64,000 nt of DNA. It comes from Amycolatopsis saalfeldensis (GTDB lineage Bacteria > Actinomycetota > Actinomycetes > Mycobacteriales > Pseudonocardiaceae). Positions 30,941-39,723 of this stretch are shown here, in pieces. Each line of letters starts with the position of its first letter. The first letter of the stretch is position 1. Where the stretch lies: contig NZ_FOEF01000002.1 of the NCBI RefSeq assembly GCF_900110575.1, forward strand, positions 186,001 through 250,000. Reading direction: 5' to 3'. The position numbers and the translations under genes were made by a program. The notes under the pieces were generated by a model that did no database searches, was not told the origin of the DNA, and was given only the letters and a program-made list of their open reading frames with translations.

Positions 30941-31095
30941 CGGCCCAGCCGCTGGAAGTGCTTGATCAGCTTGCGCGGCACCAGTTTCCGCTCACCGTCC
31001 ACCGTGATCGGGACCAGGTCGGGCACGGCCGCCTTCCACTGCGCGCGACGGGAACGCGTGGTGCTGCGCGACTTCCTGCGCTTCGGGACGGCCAT
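30937..31095 (-). CDS. rpmF: ribosomal protein L32, cysteine-free paralogue
   Basis: 52 residues starting [17 protein letters not shown], the normal L32 opening, but with no cysteine at all, whereas zinc-binding L32 has CxxC pairs. It can therefore replace the zinc form when zinc is scarce. Its ATG overlaps the L31 stop by one base (TGATG) and its stop overlaps the GTPase start, so it is embedded in the coupled zinc operon. Confidence 0.93.
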   Translation of the reverse strand: MAVPKRRKSRSTTRSRRAQWKAAVPDLVPITVDGERKLVPRKLIKHFQRLGR

Positions 31096-31358
31096 CAGCG
31101 GGCACCGCCCGGCGTGCGGCGGCCGTACCGGCGGTGGAACTTCTCGACCTGGCCCGCGGAGTCCATGATCCGCTGGTTCCCGGTCCAGAACGGGTGCGAC
31201 CACGAGCTGATGTCGACGGTCACGAGCGGGTACCTGCACCCGTCGGCCCACTCGATGGTCTTGTCCGAGGTCGCGGTGGAGCGGGTCAGGAACGCGTCGC
31301 CGGTGGAGGTGTCCTTGAAGACCACGGGGTGGTAGTCGGGGTGGATGCCGGGTTTCAC
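31095..31358 (-). CDS. rpmE2: ribosomal protein L31 type B
   Basis: 87 residues: [16 protein letters not shown], then [10 protein letters not shown] and a basic tail. This is the type B (zinc-independent) form; only one Cys remains (DGCRYP), so the CxxC zinc site is absent. It starts at GTG with GAAAGGA upstream, in a GTGA overlap with the MRF-like gene. It replaces zinc-bearing L31 on the ribosome under zinc limitation, releasing stored zinc. Confidence 0.94.
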   Translation of the reverse strand: MKPGIHPDYHPVVFKDTSTGDAFLTRSTATSDKTIEWADGCRYPLVTVDISSWSHPFWTGNQRIMDSAGQVEKFHRRYGRRTPGGAR

Positions 31359-32605
31359 TGCGTGTCGTCCTTTCGCTGGGCGGCCGGGACGTGCCGGTCC
31401 GCCTCGGTTTCGTTGTCCTCGCACGGGTCTTCGTGCCATTCCCCGAACGGGTCGGGGTAGCCGCGCCAGGCCGCCTCGCCCTCGGCCAGCTCCCCGTCGG
31501 TCAGCAGCGCGCCGAGCAGCGCCTGTTCGATCTCCTCGGGCGCCGCCTGGTCGGTGACCACGACGAGCTCCTGCGCGCGGTCGCCGTGCACCGGGTCCCA
31601 GCGCAGCGACGCCAGCGTGCGGCGCTCGGGGGAGACCTCGACCCAGTCCGGGCCGCCGGGGGAGGCGAGCCACGGCCCGGCGTGCCCGATGCCGAGGCCG
31701 CCGCCTGCCGACTCGATCCAGAACGCCACGTCCGGCTGGCTGGCCACCCAGGCCCGGCCGCGGGTGCGGACGACGCCGTCGAGCAGCAGGTCGATCGCGT
31801 CGTGCAGGCGCTCCGGGTGGAACGGCCGCTGCGCGGTGAAGACGAGCAGTTCGATGCCGCAGTCCGGGTGAAGTGGTGGCTGGCCGCGAAGCAGCGCGCC
31901 GTGCATGTCGCCGACTTCGCCGCGGCGCGCGTCGGCGGGAACGGCGGCGTACAGCCCGGCGACATCGGTCCGGCTCAGCTCGACGCGCGGCACCGACGGG
32001 GCGACGCGGTCGAGCACCGCGGCCGACTTCGCCGCGCTCCAGGCGTCCGTCGCCGCGCCGGCGAGCACCAGCACGTCGGCGAACTCGGCTTGCGCGAGCG
32101 CGACCTGCGCCACGGTGCGCTCGTCTTCGGGACTGCCTTGCAGTGCCCGCTCGACCAGCAGCTCGTCACCGGTGGCGTCGTCGAGCCAGGTGGCGCAGTC
32201 GACGACGGTGAACACCGCCTCGATCTCGACGTCCTCGCTCACCGGCCGCTCGCCGACCAGCACGTGCTGGATCGCCCAGCTCACCGGCTCGGGCTCCATG
32301 GCCTCGTCGAGCCGCACGACGATCCCGTTCACCGCCGGCATCCGGGCGAGCCGGCGCAGCAGCGGCAGCAGGTCCTCGCGCAGGGTGCAGTTGACGCAGC
32401 CGTGGGCGAGTTCGAGCGCGGTCAGCTCGTCACGCGGGCCGAGGCGGATCCGCCGCCGGACGACGCCGTCGCCGATCCGGCGCAGATCGTGGTGGACCAC
32501 GGCGATGCCGGGGCCGGCCCGGCGGAGCAGTTCGGACAGCTCGTCGTTCGGTTCCGGGGCGAGCCCGCTGACGAGCACGAGCGGGACACGCGGGTGTTGG
32601 GTCAC
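31355..32605 (-). CDS. mrf: MRF-like COG0523 protein lacking the P-loop (ribosome hibernation factor recruiter)
   Basis: 416 residues. It resembles COG0523 proteins ([11 protein letters not shown] in place of the CxCC motif, VVDCATW, a CobW C-terminal domain), but the nucleotide-binding loop is missing: the N-terminus reads [14 protein letters not shown] where GxxGxGKT is expected, and NKTD is replaced by AGAATD. In mycobacteria a COG0523-like protein, MRF, encoded with cysteine-free ribosomal proteins recruits hibernation factor Mpy to such ribosomes in zinc starvation; gene position and architecture fit that role here. It is the first gene of the leftward operon, GTG start with GGAG upstream, next to the Zur-type box. 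GTPase activity is doubtful. Confidence 0.82.
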   Translation of the reverse strand: MTQHPRVPLVLVSGLAPEPNDELSELLRRAGPGIAVVHHDLRRIGDGVVRRRIRLGPRDELTALELAHGCVNCTLREDLLPLLRRLARMPAVNGIVVRLDEAMEPEPVSWAIQHVLVGERPVSEDVEIEAVFTVVDCATWLDDATGDELLVERALQGSPEDERTVAQVALAQAEFADVLVLAGAATDAWSAAKSAAVLDRVAPSVPRVELSRTDVAGLYAAVPADARRGEVGDMHGALLRGQPPLHPDCGIELLVFTAQRPFHPERLHDAIDLLLDGVVRTRGRAWVASQPDVAFWIESAGGGLGIGHAGPWLASPGGPDWVEVSPERRTLASLRWDPVHGDRAQELVVVTDQAAPEEIEQALLGALLTDGELAEGEAAWRGYPDPFGEWHEDPCEDNETEADRHVPAAQRKDDTQ

Positions 32606-32647
32606 TGAAGCTCCAGTTGACGGGGCGGGGTACGGTGGCAGCGTAAT

Positions 32648-32662
32648 TGAAAACGAATGTCA
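32648..32662. promoter_or_regulatory. Zur-type box controlling both zinc operons
   Basis: TGAAAACGAATGTCA resembles the actinobacterial Zur consensus TGAAAATNATTTTCA and lies in the 77-base gap between the divergent MRF-like and L28 operons. When zinc is low, Zur should leave this site and both operons turn on. It is a single site for two promoters. Confidence 0.8.
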
Positions 32663-32682
32663 CTACCAACTCGGGAGGGTCC

Positions 32683-32919
32683 GTGTCAGCCGTGTGCCAG
32701 GTCACCGGCCGCAAGCCGGGCTACGGCAAGCAGGTCTCGCACTCGCACCGCCGGACGTCACGGCGCTGGGAGCCGAATCTGCAGACCCGCCGCTACTTCG
32801 TGCCGAGCCTCGGCCGCACCGTGCGGCTCAAGGTTTCGGCCAAGGGCTTGAAGACGATCGACAAGCGCGGCATCGAGTCCGTCGTGGGCGAGCTGAAGGC
32901 GAAGGGGGTGAAGCTCTAG
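32683..32919 (+). CDS. rpmB: ribosomal protein L28, zinc-independent paralogue
   Basis: 78 residues starting at GTG 32683 with GGGAGGG just upstream. The normal L28 CxxC zinc site is changed to CxxT ([11 protein letters not shown]), leaving one Cys. An upstream ATG at 32647 would run through the Zur box and is rejected. First gene of the rightward four-gene zinc-starvation operon. Confidence 0.94.
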   Translation: MSAVCQVTGRKPGYGKQVSHSHRRTSRRWEPNLQTRRYFVPSLGRTVRLKVSAKGLKTIDKRGIESVVGELKAKGVKL

Positions 32920-33087
32920 ATGGCCAAGAGCACCGACATCCGGCCGATCATCAAGCTGCGGTCCGCCGCCGGCACCGGATACACGTACGTCACGAAGAAG
33001 AACCGCCGGAACGACCCGGACCGGATGGTCCTGCGCAAGTACGACCCCGTGGCGCGCAAGCACGTCGAGTTCAAGGAAGAGCGCTGA
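32920..33087 (+). CDS. rpmG: ribosomal protein L33, cysteine-free paralogue
   Basis: 55 residues: [15 protein letters not shown], then [14 protein letters not shown] and KYDPVARKH. Zinc-type L33 has CxxC pairs at these places; here there are none. The ATG directly follows the L28 stop codon (TAGATG), and AAGGGGG inside the L28 end serves as ribosome binding site. Confidence 0.95.
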   Translation: MAKSTDIRPIIKLRSAAGTGYTYVTKKNRRNDPDRMVLRKYDPVARKHVEFKEER

Positions 33088-33392
33088 TGGCGAAGAAGTC
33101 GAAGATCGCGAAGAACGAGCAGCGCAAGGTCGTCGCCGCGCGCTACGTCGAACGCCGCCGGGCGCTCAAGGCGGTCATCGCCTCGCCCGCGTCGTCGCCG
33201 GAGGAGAAGGCGGACGCCGTGGTGGCGTTGCAGAAGATGCCGCGCGACGCGAGCGCCACGCGCGTCCGCAACCGCGACACCGCCGACGGGCGCCCGCGCG
33301 GCTACCTCCGCAAGTTCGGCCTTTCGCGCGTGCGCATGCGGCAGATGGCGCACAACGGCGAGCTGCCCGGCGTCGCGAAGTCCAGCTGGTGA
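33087..33392 (+). CDS. rpsN: ribosomal protein S14, cysteine-free long form
   Basis: 101 residues, the long zinc-independent S14 type: [16 protein letters not shown] at the start and [34 protein letters not shown] at the end. There are no cysteines, so no zinc ribbon. Its ATG overlaps the L33 stop by one base (TGATG); it is coupled to S18 by a GTGA overlap. Confidence 0.95.
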   Translation: MAKKSKIAKNEQRKVVAARYVERRRALKAVIASPASSPEEKADAVVALQKMPRDASATRVRNRDTADGRPRGYLRKFGLSRVRMRQMAHNGELPGVAKSSW

Positions 33393-33622
33393 GCCGCGAG
33401 CGCGTCTTCCGGCGCAAGGCGAACCCGTTGCACGCGGCCAAGATCACCGAGGTCGACTGGAAAGACGCGGACCTGCTGCGGAAGTTCATCTCCGACCGCG
33501 GGAAGATCCGCGCCCGCCGCGTGACCGGGCTGACGCCGCAGCAGCAGAAGCAGGTGGCCACGGCGATCAAGAACGCGCGCGAGATGGCGCTGCTGCCGTA
33601 CCCGTCGGCATCGAGGGGCTGA
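33389..33622 (+). CDS. rpsR: ribosomal protein S18, cysteine-free paralogue
   Basis: 77 residues: [34 protein letters not shown], and AREMALLPY near the end. The Cys residues of primary S18 near position 10 are absent. It starts at GTG overlapping the S14 stop. Last gene of the rightward operon; a 12-base-stem hairpin follows within 5 bases. Confidence 0.94.
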   Translation: MSRERVFRRKANPLHAAKITEVDWKDADLLRKFISDRGKIRARRVTGLTPQQQKQVATAIKNAREMALLPYPSASRG

Positions 33623-33626
33623 AGGA

Positions 33627-33656
33627 CCGGCCCTCCCGCAGCGCCGGGAGGGCCGG
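33627..33656 (+). terminator. terminator of the zinc ribosomal-protein operon
   Basis: A perfect 12-base stem, CCGGCCCTCCCG (33627-33638) with CGGGAGGGCCGG (33645-33656), and a 6-base loop, directly after the S18 stop. No T-run follows, as is common in actinomycetes. Confidence 0.85.
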
Positions 33657-33681
33657 CCCCGGTTGTGCGAAACTGGCGGCC

Positions 33682-34086
33682 ATGACCGCTGTCCCGCCGG
33701 ACGGGGAAATCGATCCGCGGCTGCTCGACCTCTGGGCCCGGGTGTTCGGCATGGCGCGCTCGGGCGACACGAAGAGCCTGATCGCCTACGTCGAGGCCGG
33801 GATCCCGGCGAACCTGACCAACGATCGCGGCGACACCCTGGTGATGCTGGCCGCATATCACGGCCACGCCGAGGCCGTCGCCGCCCTGATCGAGCGCGGC
33901 GCGGACCCGGGCCGGGTGAACGACCGCGGCCAGAGCCCGCTGGCCGGCGCGGTGTTCAAGAACGAGCCGGACGTGGTGAAAGCCCTGCTCGACGGGGGCG
34001 CGGACCCGAGGGCGGGCAGCCCGTCGGCGATCGAGGCGGCCACGATGTTCGGCAACACCGAGCTGCTGGCCCTGCTCGAGCGCTGA
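33682..34086 (+). CDS. small ankyrin-repeat protein
   Basis: 134 residues with about three ankyrin repeats: GDTKSLIAYVEAGIPANLTNDRGDTLVMLAAYHGH, then AEAVAALIERGADPGRVNDRGQSPLAGAVFKNEP, then DVVKALLDGGADPRAG. These repeats bind other proteins; the partner is unknown. No signal peptide or membrane segment, so it should be cytosolic. No clear ribosome binding site precedes the ATG. It stands between the zinc operon terminator and the siroheme gene (27-base gap) and might be cotranscribed with the latter. Confidence 0.85.
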   Translation: MTAVPPDGEIDPRLLDLWARVFGMARSGDTKSLIAYVEAGIPANLTNDRGDTLVMLAAYHGHAEAVAALIERGADPGRVNDRGQSPLAGAVFKNEPDVVKALLDGGADPRAGSPSAIEAATMFGNTELLALLER

Positions 34087-34113
34087 CGAGCGCGGCCAGG
34101 CAGACTTCCCGGC

Positions 34114-35340
34114 ATGGACGACCCGCACTACCTCTCCGGACTCCAGCTCGCCGGCCGCCGCGTCGTGATGGTCGGCGGCGGCACCGTCGCCCAGCGCCGG
34201 CTGCCGCGCCTCGTGCGCGCGGGCGCGCGGGTGGAACTGGTGTCCCCGCACACGAGCCCGTCGGTGAGCGGCATGGCGGACGCGGGCGAGATCGTCTGGC
34301 ATCAGCGCCGGTACGCCGAGGGCGATCTGGCCGACGCCTGGTACGCGCTGGCCTGCACCGACGATCCGGAGGTCAACGCCGCGGTCTGCGCCGAGGCCGA
34401 GCGCTCGCGCGTGTTCTGCGTCCGCGCCGACGAGGGCGAGTCCGGCAGCGCCGTGACCCCCGCTTCGGGCCGTCACGGCGGGCTGCTGTTCGGCGTGCTC
34501 TCCGGCGGTGAGCCGCTGCGCTCCGCGGCGGTGCGCGACAGCGTGCTGGACGCCCTGCACGCGGGCACGGTCGCGGACGGCCGGGCGCCGCGCCGCGAGG
34601 AAGCCGAGCTGCCCGGCGTCGCGCTGGTCGGCGGCGGGCCGGGCGACCCGGACCTGATCACCGTGCGCGGCCGGCGGCTGCTCTCGCGCGCCGACGTGGT
34701 GGTGGTCGACCGGCTCGCGCCGCGGGAGCTGCTGGACGAGCTGGCGCCGGAGGTGGAGATCGTCGACGCGGCGAAGATCCCGTACGGCCGCGCGGCGAGC
34801 CAGGACGTGATCAACCGGACGCTGATCGAGAAGGCCAAGGCGGGCAAGTTCGTCGTCCGGCTCAAGGGCGGCGACCCGTACGTGTTCGGGCGCGGCTTCG
34901 AGGAGGTGCTCGCCTGCGCCGAGGCGGGCGTGCCGGTGACCATGGTCCCGGGCATCACCAGCGCTTTCGCGGTGCCCGCGGTGGCGGACGTCCCGGTCAC
35001 CCACCGCGGCGTCGCGCACGAGGTCGTGGTGGTCTCGGGCCACGTCGCCCCGGGAGACGACCGTTCGCTCGTCGACTGGTCGCTGCTGGCCCGGATGCGC
35101 GGCACGATCGTGCTGATGATGGGCGTCGAGCGGCTGCCGCAGTTCGCCAAGGCACTGCTGGAAGGCGGCCGCCCGGCCGAAACCCCGGTCGCCGTCGTCG
35201 AAGACGGCACGATGCGGACCCAGCGCGTGCTGCGTTCCACTTTGGCGAAAGTGGCCGACGACGCGGCCGCCGCCGGGGTGCGCCCGCCCGCCGTGATCGT
35301 GATCGGCCCGGTCGCCGGGCTGGCTCACGAGTCCGAGTAG
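34114..35340 (+). CDS. cobA: siroheme synthase: precorrin-2 dehydrogenase domain plus uroporphyrinogen-III methyltransferase
   Basis: 408 residues. Residues ~5-150 form a CysG-type NAD-binding domain (VVMVGGGTVAQRRLPRL, the variant glycine loop). Residues ~165-405 form the SUMT methyltransferase with VALVGGGPGDPDLITVRG, RLKGGDPYVFGRG and VPGITSAFAVPA. It methylates uroporphyrinogen III to precorrin-2 with SAM and probably oxidises it to sirohydrochlorin, feeding siroheme (sulfite and nitrite reductases). No ferrochelatase domain is obvious beyond the CysG-type N-part. It overlaps the converging hydrolase by 16 bases at the 3' end. Confidence 0.92.
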   Translation: MDDPHYLSGLQLAGRRVVMVGGGTVAQRRLPRLVRAGARVELVSPHTSPSVSGMADAGEIVWHQRRYAEGDLADAWYALACTDDPEVNAAVCAEAERSRVFCVRADEGESGSAVTPASGRHGGLLFGVLSGGEPLRSAAVRDSVLDALHAGTVADGRAPRREEAELPGVALVGGGPGDPDLITVRGRRLLSRADVVVVDRLAPRELLDELAPEVEIVDAAKIPYGRAASQDVINRTLIEKAKAGKFVVRLKGGDPYVFGRGFEEVLACAEAGVPVTMVPGITSAFAVPAVADVPVTHRGVAHEVVVVSGHVAPGDDRSLVDWSLLARMRGTIVLMMGVERLPQFAKALLEGGRPAETPVAVVEDGTMRTQRVLRSTLAKVADDAAAAGVRPPAVIVIGPVAGLAHESE

Positions 35341-36203
35341 CGCTCCTCGGCGAACTCGCTGATCGCGGTGGTCAGGCGCTTCGGGTCGAAGCGCAGCTCC
35401 ACCGGGCTGCGGGCCTGGACGAACTGCGCGTGCGGCATGTCCAGCGCCAGGGTGTCCGCGTCGCCGAAGGGGTGGATCGGGTCGCCCTCGTGGCCGATCA
35501 CCAGCGCGGGCACGGCGATCTGCCGCCGGACCGACTTCGGCGGCGCGATGCGGCCGAACAGCACCCCGTGCAGCAGCGCGGCCATCGACGCGGGCTCCTG
35601 CGAAAGCGTGTCCGTCACCACGTCCACCCACTGGCTGCCGTGCGGCACCAGATTGGCCGCCAGCGCGACGCCGCGCACCGAAACCGGCAGGAAGCGCGCC
35701 GCGAACAGCAGCGGGGCGAAGGTCAGCAGCCCGGCGACGATCGCGTTGTCCAGCACCGGCATCTCCACCACCAGCCCCCGCGCGCGTTCGGGCTGCGAGA
35801 CGGCGACCTCCAGCGCCACGTTCGCGCCCAGCGAGGTCCCGCCGATCACCGCGCGGTCGATCCCCAGGTGATCGAGCAGCGCCACCGCCTGCTGCCCGAA
35901 CGCCGGCATCGAATACCGCCACGACTCGGTGGGCCGGTCGGAGTCGCCGTGGCCGAGCAGGTCGAGCGTGATTACGCGGAAGCCCGACCGGGTCAGCCGC
36001 CGGGCCAGCGGCGCGTGCATCCGGCGGGTCAGCATGATCCCGTGCATCAGCACCACGACCCGGTCGCCGGCGCCGAACTCGGTGTAGCAGAGCCGCTGGC
36101 CCTCGTGGCTGAACGAGCCGGACAGCTCGATCGGGCGGGTGCGCCGGACCGGCCGGGGCTCGGGGGCCGGTTCGTCCACCGCCGGTGCTGGGGCCGGAGC
36201 CAT
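35325..36203 (-). CDS. alpha/beta hydrolase with no obvious catalytic His
   Basis: 292 residues from ATG 36203, preceded by AAGGTGG; an upstream open frame reaching 36509 is rejected because it runs into the crotonase gene. After a Pro-rich start, the fold shows LMHGIM (oxyanion), GGTSLGAN (nucleophile Ser) and GHEGDPIHPFGD (acid). The usual C-terminal GxxH is replaced by QARSPVELRFDP, so the base may be missing or supplied elsewhere; the enzyme may belong to a subfamily lacking that His. Substrate unknown. Confidence 0.88.
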   Translation of the reverse strand: MAPAPAPAVDEPAPEPRPVRRTRPIELSGSFSHEGQRLCYTEFGAGDRVVVLMHGIMLTRRMHAPLARRLTRSGFRVITLDLLGHGDSDRPTESWRYSMPAFGQQAVALLDHLGIDRAVIGGTSLGANVALEVAVSQPERARGLVVEMPVLDNAIVAGLLTFAPLLFAARFLPVSVRGVALAANLVPHGSQWVDVVTDTLSQEPASMAALLHGVLFGRIAPPKSVRRQIAVPALVIGHEGDPIHPFGDADTLALDMPHAQFVQARSPVELRFDPKRLTTAISEFAEERYSDS

Positions 36204-36300
36204 GAGGCCACCTTCTTCCGCTGTGGTCTTCGCCGGTGCTGCCTGGTCCAGGAAAGCATCTCCCGGCCGCGTTGGCACAGCGTCAACCGGATGAGTCAAG

Positions 36301-37152
36301 ATGACCACCATGAGCGCACCCGTTGACGTCCTGCCCGATCTCGTGTCCCTGAAGGTCGCCCTCGACGGCCCCGTCGCCGAGGTCACCCTGCTCGGCCCGT
36401 CGAAGGGCAACGCCATGGGGCCCGACTTCTGGCGTGAGCTGCCGCAGGTCTTCGCCGCCCTCGACGCCGACGCGCGCGTCCGCGCGGTCGTGCTGACCGG
36501 CAGCGGCAAGCACTTCTCCTACGGCCTCGACCTGCCCGCCATGATGGGCGGCTGGGCGCCCCTGCTGGCCGGCGACGCGCTGGCCGGGCCGCGCACCGAG
36601 TTCCACACCGAGGTCAAGCGGCTGCAGGAGGCGGTCAGCTCGATCGCCGAGTGCCGCAAGCCGGTCGTCGCCGCGATCTCGGGCTGGTGCATCGGCGGCG
36701 GCGTCGACGTGGTCACCGCCGCCGACATCCGGCTGGCCAGCGCCGACGCGAAGTTCAGCGTGCGCGAGGTGAAGGTCGCGATCGTCGCCGACATCGGCAG
36801 CCTGCAGCGGCTCGCCCCGATCATCGGCGAGGGCCACCTGCGTGAGCTGGCGCTGACCGGCAAGGACATCGATGCCGCGCGCGCCGAGAAGATCGGCCTG
36901 GTCAACGACGTCTACGAGGACCAGGAGACGCTGCTGGCGCGGGCACGCGAGCTGGCCGCCGAGATCGCCGCGAACCCGCCGCTGGTCGTCCAGGGCACCA
37001 AGCAGGTCGTCTCGGCCACCACCGAGCGGCAGGTCGCCGAGGGGCTGCGGTACGTCGCGGCCTGGAACGCCGCCTTCCTGCCCAGCAAGGACCTCGCCGA
37101 AGCCGTGCAGGCGTTCCTGGAGCGGCGGGCGCCGGAGTTCAAGGGCGAGTAG
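36301..37152 (+). CDS. crotonase family protein, dienoyl-CoA isomerase-like
   Basis: 283 residues. The crotonase fold is shown by GKHFSYGLDLPAM (CoA-binding loop) and AISGWCIGGGVDVVTAADIRLAS (oxyanion hole). Glu in SVREV and Asp in IVADIGSLQRL sit where delta3,5-delta2,4-dienoyl-CoA isomerase (ECH1) has its two catalytic acids, rather than the hydratase pair, so isomerisation of dienoyl-CoAs in unsaturated fatty acid oxidation is the best guess. It probably forms an operon with the acyl-CoA synthetase 37 bases downstream. Confidence 0.88.
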   Translation: MTTMSAPVDVLPDLVSLKVALDGPVAEVTLLGPSKGNAMGPDFWRELPQVFAALDADARVRAVVLTGSGKHFSYGLDLPAMMGGWAPLLAGDALAGPRTEFHTEVKRLQEAVSSIAECRKPVVAAISGWCIGGGVDVVTAADIRLASADAKFSVREVKVAIVADIGSLQRLAPIIGEGHLRELALTGKDIDAARAEKIGLVNDVYEDQETLLARARELAAEIAANPPLVVQGTKQVVSATTERQVAEGLRYVAAWNAAFLPSKDLAEAVQAFLERRAPEFKGE

Positions 37153-37189
37153 AAACGGGGTTCGACCCGCGAGGACGAGGGAGTACGAC

Positions 37190-38896
37190 GTGAGCAATGG
37201 CGCTTCGGAGAGCTATCAGGCGTTCCGCGCGGCACGGGACTACCTGCAGGCGCACCGCGAGGACTACGACACCGCGGTCCGCGAGTTCGCCTGGCCCGAG
37301 CTGACCGAGTTCAACTGGGCGCTCGACTGGTTCGACGTGGTGGCCCGCGACCCGGCGAACGCCGAGCGGTACGCGCTGTGGATCGTCGAGGAGGACGGCA
37401 CCGAGAACCGGTGGACGTACCCGGAGATGGCCGCGCGCTCGAACCGGGTCGCGAACTGGCTGCGCCGCCTCGGCGTGACGCGCGGCGACCGGCTGATCCT
37501 GATGCTGGGCAACCAGGGCGAGCTGTGGGAGACGATCCTCGCGGCGATCAAGCTGGGCGCGGTGGTCATCCCGGCGTCGACCCTGCTCGGCCCGGCCGAC
37601 CTCACCGACCGCGTCGAGCGCGGCCAGGCCAAGCACGTCGTGATCCGTGCCGCCGACACGGCGAAGTTCGACGGCGTCGCGGGCGGCTACACGCGCATCG
37701 CCGTCGGCGAGCCGGTGGCGGGCTGGCACTCGTACTCCACGGCCTACGCCGAGCCCGCGGAATTCACCCCGGACGGCGTCACCCCGGCGGGCGACCCGCT
37801 GCTGCTGTACTTCACCTCCGGCACCACGGCGAAGCCGAAGCTGGTGCAGCACACGCAGGTGTCGTACCCGGTCGGCCATCTGTCCACAATGTACTGGATC
37901 GGCCTCGAGCCGGGCGACGTCCACCTCAACATCTCCTCGCCGGGCTGGGCGAAACACGCCTGGAGCAACGTGTTCGCGCCGTGGAACGCCGAGGCCACGG
38001 TGTTCCTGTACAACTACAACCGGTTCGACGCGCCGGCCCTGATGGCGCAGATGGACCGCTGCGGCGTGACCAGCTTCTGCGCGCCGCCCACGGTCTGGCG
38101 GATGCTGATCCAGGCCGACCTGAGCGCGCTGCGGACCCCGCCGAAGAAGGTCGTCGGCGCGGGGGAGCCGCTGAACCCCGAGGTGATCGAGCAGGTCGAG
38201 CTGGCCTGGGGCGTCACCATCCGGGACGGCTTCGGCCAGACCGAGAGCAGCGTCCAGATCGCCAACACCCCCGGCCAGGACGTCGTGCCGGGCTCGATGG
38301 GCCGCCCGCTGCCCGGGTTCGCCGTCGCGCTGGTCGACCCGGTCACCGGCGAGCGCGCGGCCGAGGGCGAGATCTGCCTGGACCTGGCGCACCGGCCGGT
38401 CGGGCTGATGACCGGCTACACCGGCGACGACGAGCGGACCGCGGAGGCCTTCGCCGGCGGCTACTACCACACCGGCGACGTCGGCTCGGTCGACGAACGC
38501 GGCTACATCACCTACGTCGGCCGCACCGACGACGTGTTCAAGGCCTCGGACTACCGGATCTCGCCGTTCGAGCTGGAGAGCGTGCTGCTGGAGCACGAGG
38601 CCGTCGCCGAGGCCGCCGTCGTGCCGGCCCCGGACGCGATCCGGCTCAACGTGCCCAAGGCGTACGTCGTGCTCGCCGCCGGCCACGAGCCTTCGGCAAA
38701 CACCGCGAAGGCCGTGCTGGCGTACGCACGCGAGCACCTGGCGCCGTACAAGCGGATCCGCCGGCTGGAGTTCGCGGAACTGCCGAAGACGATCTCCGGC
38801 AAGATCCGCCGTGTCGAACTGCGCGGCCGCGAGCACGCCGACACCCGGCCCGAGGGCGAGTTCCGCGAGGAGGACTTCCCGGACTTGAAGTCCTGA
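37190..38896 (+). CDS. acyl-CoA synthetase (AMP-forming), medium-chain/ACSM-like
   Basis: 568 residues from GTG 37190, with GAGGGAG 8 bases upstream. The ANL fold is clear: YFTSGTTAKPKLVQHT, DGFGQTES, YHTGDVGSVDERGYITYVGRTDDVFKASDYRISPFE and the catalytic Lys in PKTISGKIRR. It activates a carboxylic acid with ATP and joins it to CoA. Sequence style and the crotonase neighbour suggest medium-chain fatty or related acids. No carrier domain is fused. A supply role for the distant PKS is possible but unsupported. Confidence 0.92.
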   Translation: MSNGASESYQAFRAARDYLQAHREDYDTAVREFAWPELTEFNWALDWFDVVARDPANAERYALWIVEEDGTENRWTYPEMAARSNRVANWLRRLGVTRGDRLILMLGNQGELWETILAAIKLGAVVIPASTLLGPADLTDRVERGQAKHVVIRAADTAKFDGVAGGYTRIAVGEPVAGWHSYSTAYAEPAEFTPDGVTPAGDPLLLYFTSGTTAKPKLVQHTQVSYPVGHLSTMYWIGLEPGDVHLNISSPGWAKHAWSNVFAPWNAEATVFLYNYNRFDAPALMAQMDRCGVTSFCAPPTVWRMLIQADLSALRTPPKKVVGAGEPLNPEVIEQVELAWGVTIRDGFGQTESSVQIANTPGQDVVPGSMGRPLPGFAVALVDPVTGERAAEGEICLDLAHRPVGLMTGYTGDDERTAEAFAGGYYHTGDVGSVDERGYITYVGRTDDVFKASDYRISPFELESVLLEHEAVAEAAVVPAPDAIRLNVPKAYVVLAAGHEPSANTAKAVLAYAREHLAPYKRIRRLEFAELPKTISGKIRRVELRGREHADTRPEGEFREEDFPDLKS

Positions 38897-38903
38897 GCGG
38901 GCG

Positions 38904-39407
38904 CTATTCGGACGGGACGACGGCGGCGAACACCGTCTGCTCGCCCTTGCCGCAGGTGGTGCCGCCCTGGGCGGCGGGCGGGCCGGAGGTGCACAGCCAG
39001 CCCTCGACGGTGTCGTTCACTGCGTCGTTCGACCCCGAGCCCTGACGGCCGGCGATCTTCGCGTGGAACTCCTTCACCAGGCGCATCGCCTCGGCGCAGG
39101 GCACGCCGCCGGCCTGGCTGTCGAACACGTTGAGGGTCAGCCCGCTGGCGGCGGTCACCGTGCCGCAGGCGCCGGGGGCCTTGGCCGGGGCGGCCGGCTT
39201 CTTCGGCGCGCTCGAGGACGGCTTCGCGGTGTCCGGCAGCGGCGGGGGAGCGGCCTTGGATGACGGAGCCGCGGAGGACGTCGTCACCGGCGCGGGCACG
39301 GGCGGTGGCGAGGACCGGGGCGAGGGCTCACCCGAACAGGCGGCCAGCGCCGGCAACAGGAGCCACGCCGCGAGCAGCGGCCGCCACACGGTCTGCGACT
39401 GGGGCAC
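38904..39407 (-). CDS. secreted lipoprotein with Pro/Ser-rich linker
   Basis: 167 residues from GTG 39407 with AAAGGA upstream. A signal peptide ends in the lipobox LAAC-S, so the protein is lipid-anchored outside the membrane. A Pro/Ser/Ala-rich, low-complexity linker (~25-78) leads to a small globular domain with four Cys (GACGT, VPCAEA, WLCTS, TTCGK) that could make two disulfides. The family is not recognised. It stops 8 bases after the converging acyl-CoA synthetase ends. Confidence 0.85.
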   Translation of the reverse strand: MPQSQTVWRPLLAAWLLLPALAACSGEPSPRSSPPPVPAPVTTSSAAPSSKAAPPPLPDTAKPSSSAPKKPAAPAKAPGACGTVTAASGLTLNVFDSQAGGVPCAEAMRLVKEFHAKIAGRQGSGSNDAVNDTVEGWLCTSGPPAAQGGTTCGKGEQTVFAAVVPSE

Positions 39408-39723
39408 CGGCGGTCCTTTCGGCAAGGGGTCGTCCGGGCCATTCTCACCCCCGCGAGCACGCACGACGCGCACCGACACCCGGCGCGGGAGGGCGAAGAT
39501 ACCGCCGGGCGAGTGGTCCCGCCGCGCCTGTCGCGCGGGATCTATGTCCACTGTGGACGATTAATCTCGTGTTTACACAGTGAAACACCGGGCGGTCATC
39601 CCGAATCGATCGGACGAATCAGGGCCGCAGCGGTTAACGCGCGCGCTCCGGTCGCCGAAGAACAAGGTGAACGCCCGAAGCGTTCTTCGTCCCCGAAACC
39701 CACCGTCCCGAACCCAGAGAGCG
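39408..39723. promoter_or_regulatory. intergenic region with two palindromes, no gene seen
   Basis: The stretch holds a 13-base palindrome GTCCACTGTGGAC (39546-39558) and an inverted pair GTGTTT (39569-39574) / AAACAC (39583-39588) with an 8-base spacer. The second could be an operator for the small downstream gene or the lipoprotein. Nothing else is evident. Confidence 0.45.

Noticed and set aside
32647..32682. ATG 32647 as start of L28
   Set aside because: It would place the Zur box in the coding region; GTG 32683 has GGGAGGG and gives the normal L28 N-terminus.
36204..36509. Extension of the alpha/beta hydrolase to 36509
   Set aside because: It would overlap the crotonase gene by 200 bases; ATG 36203 has a ribosome binding site.
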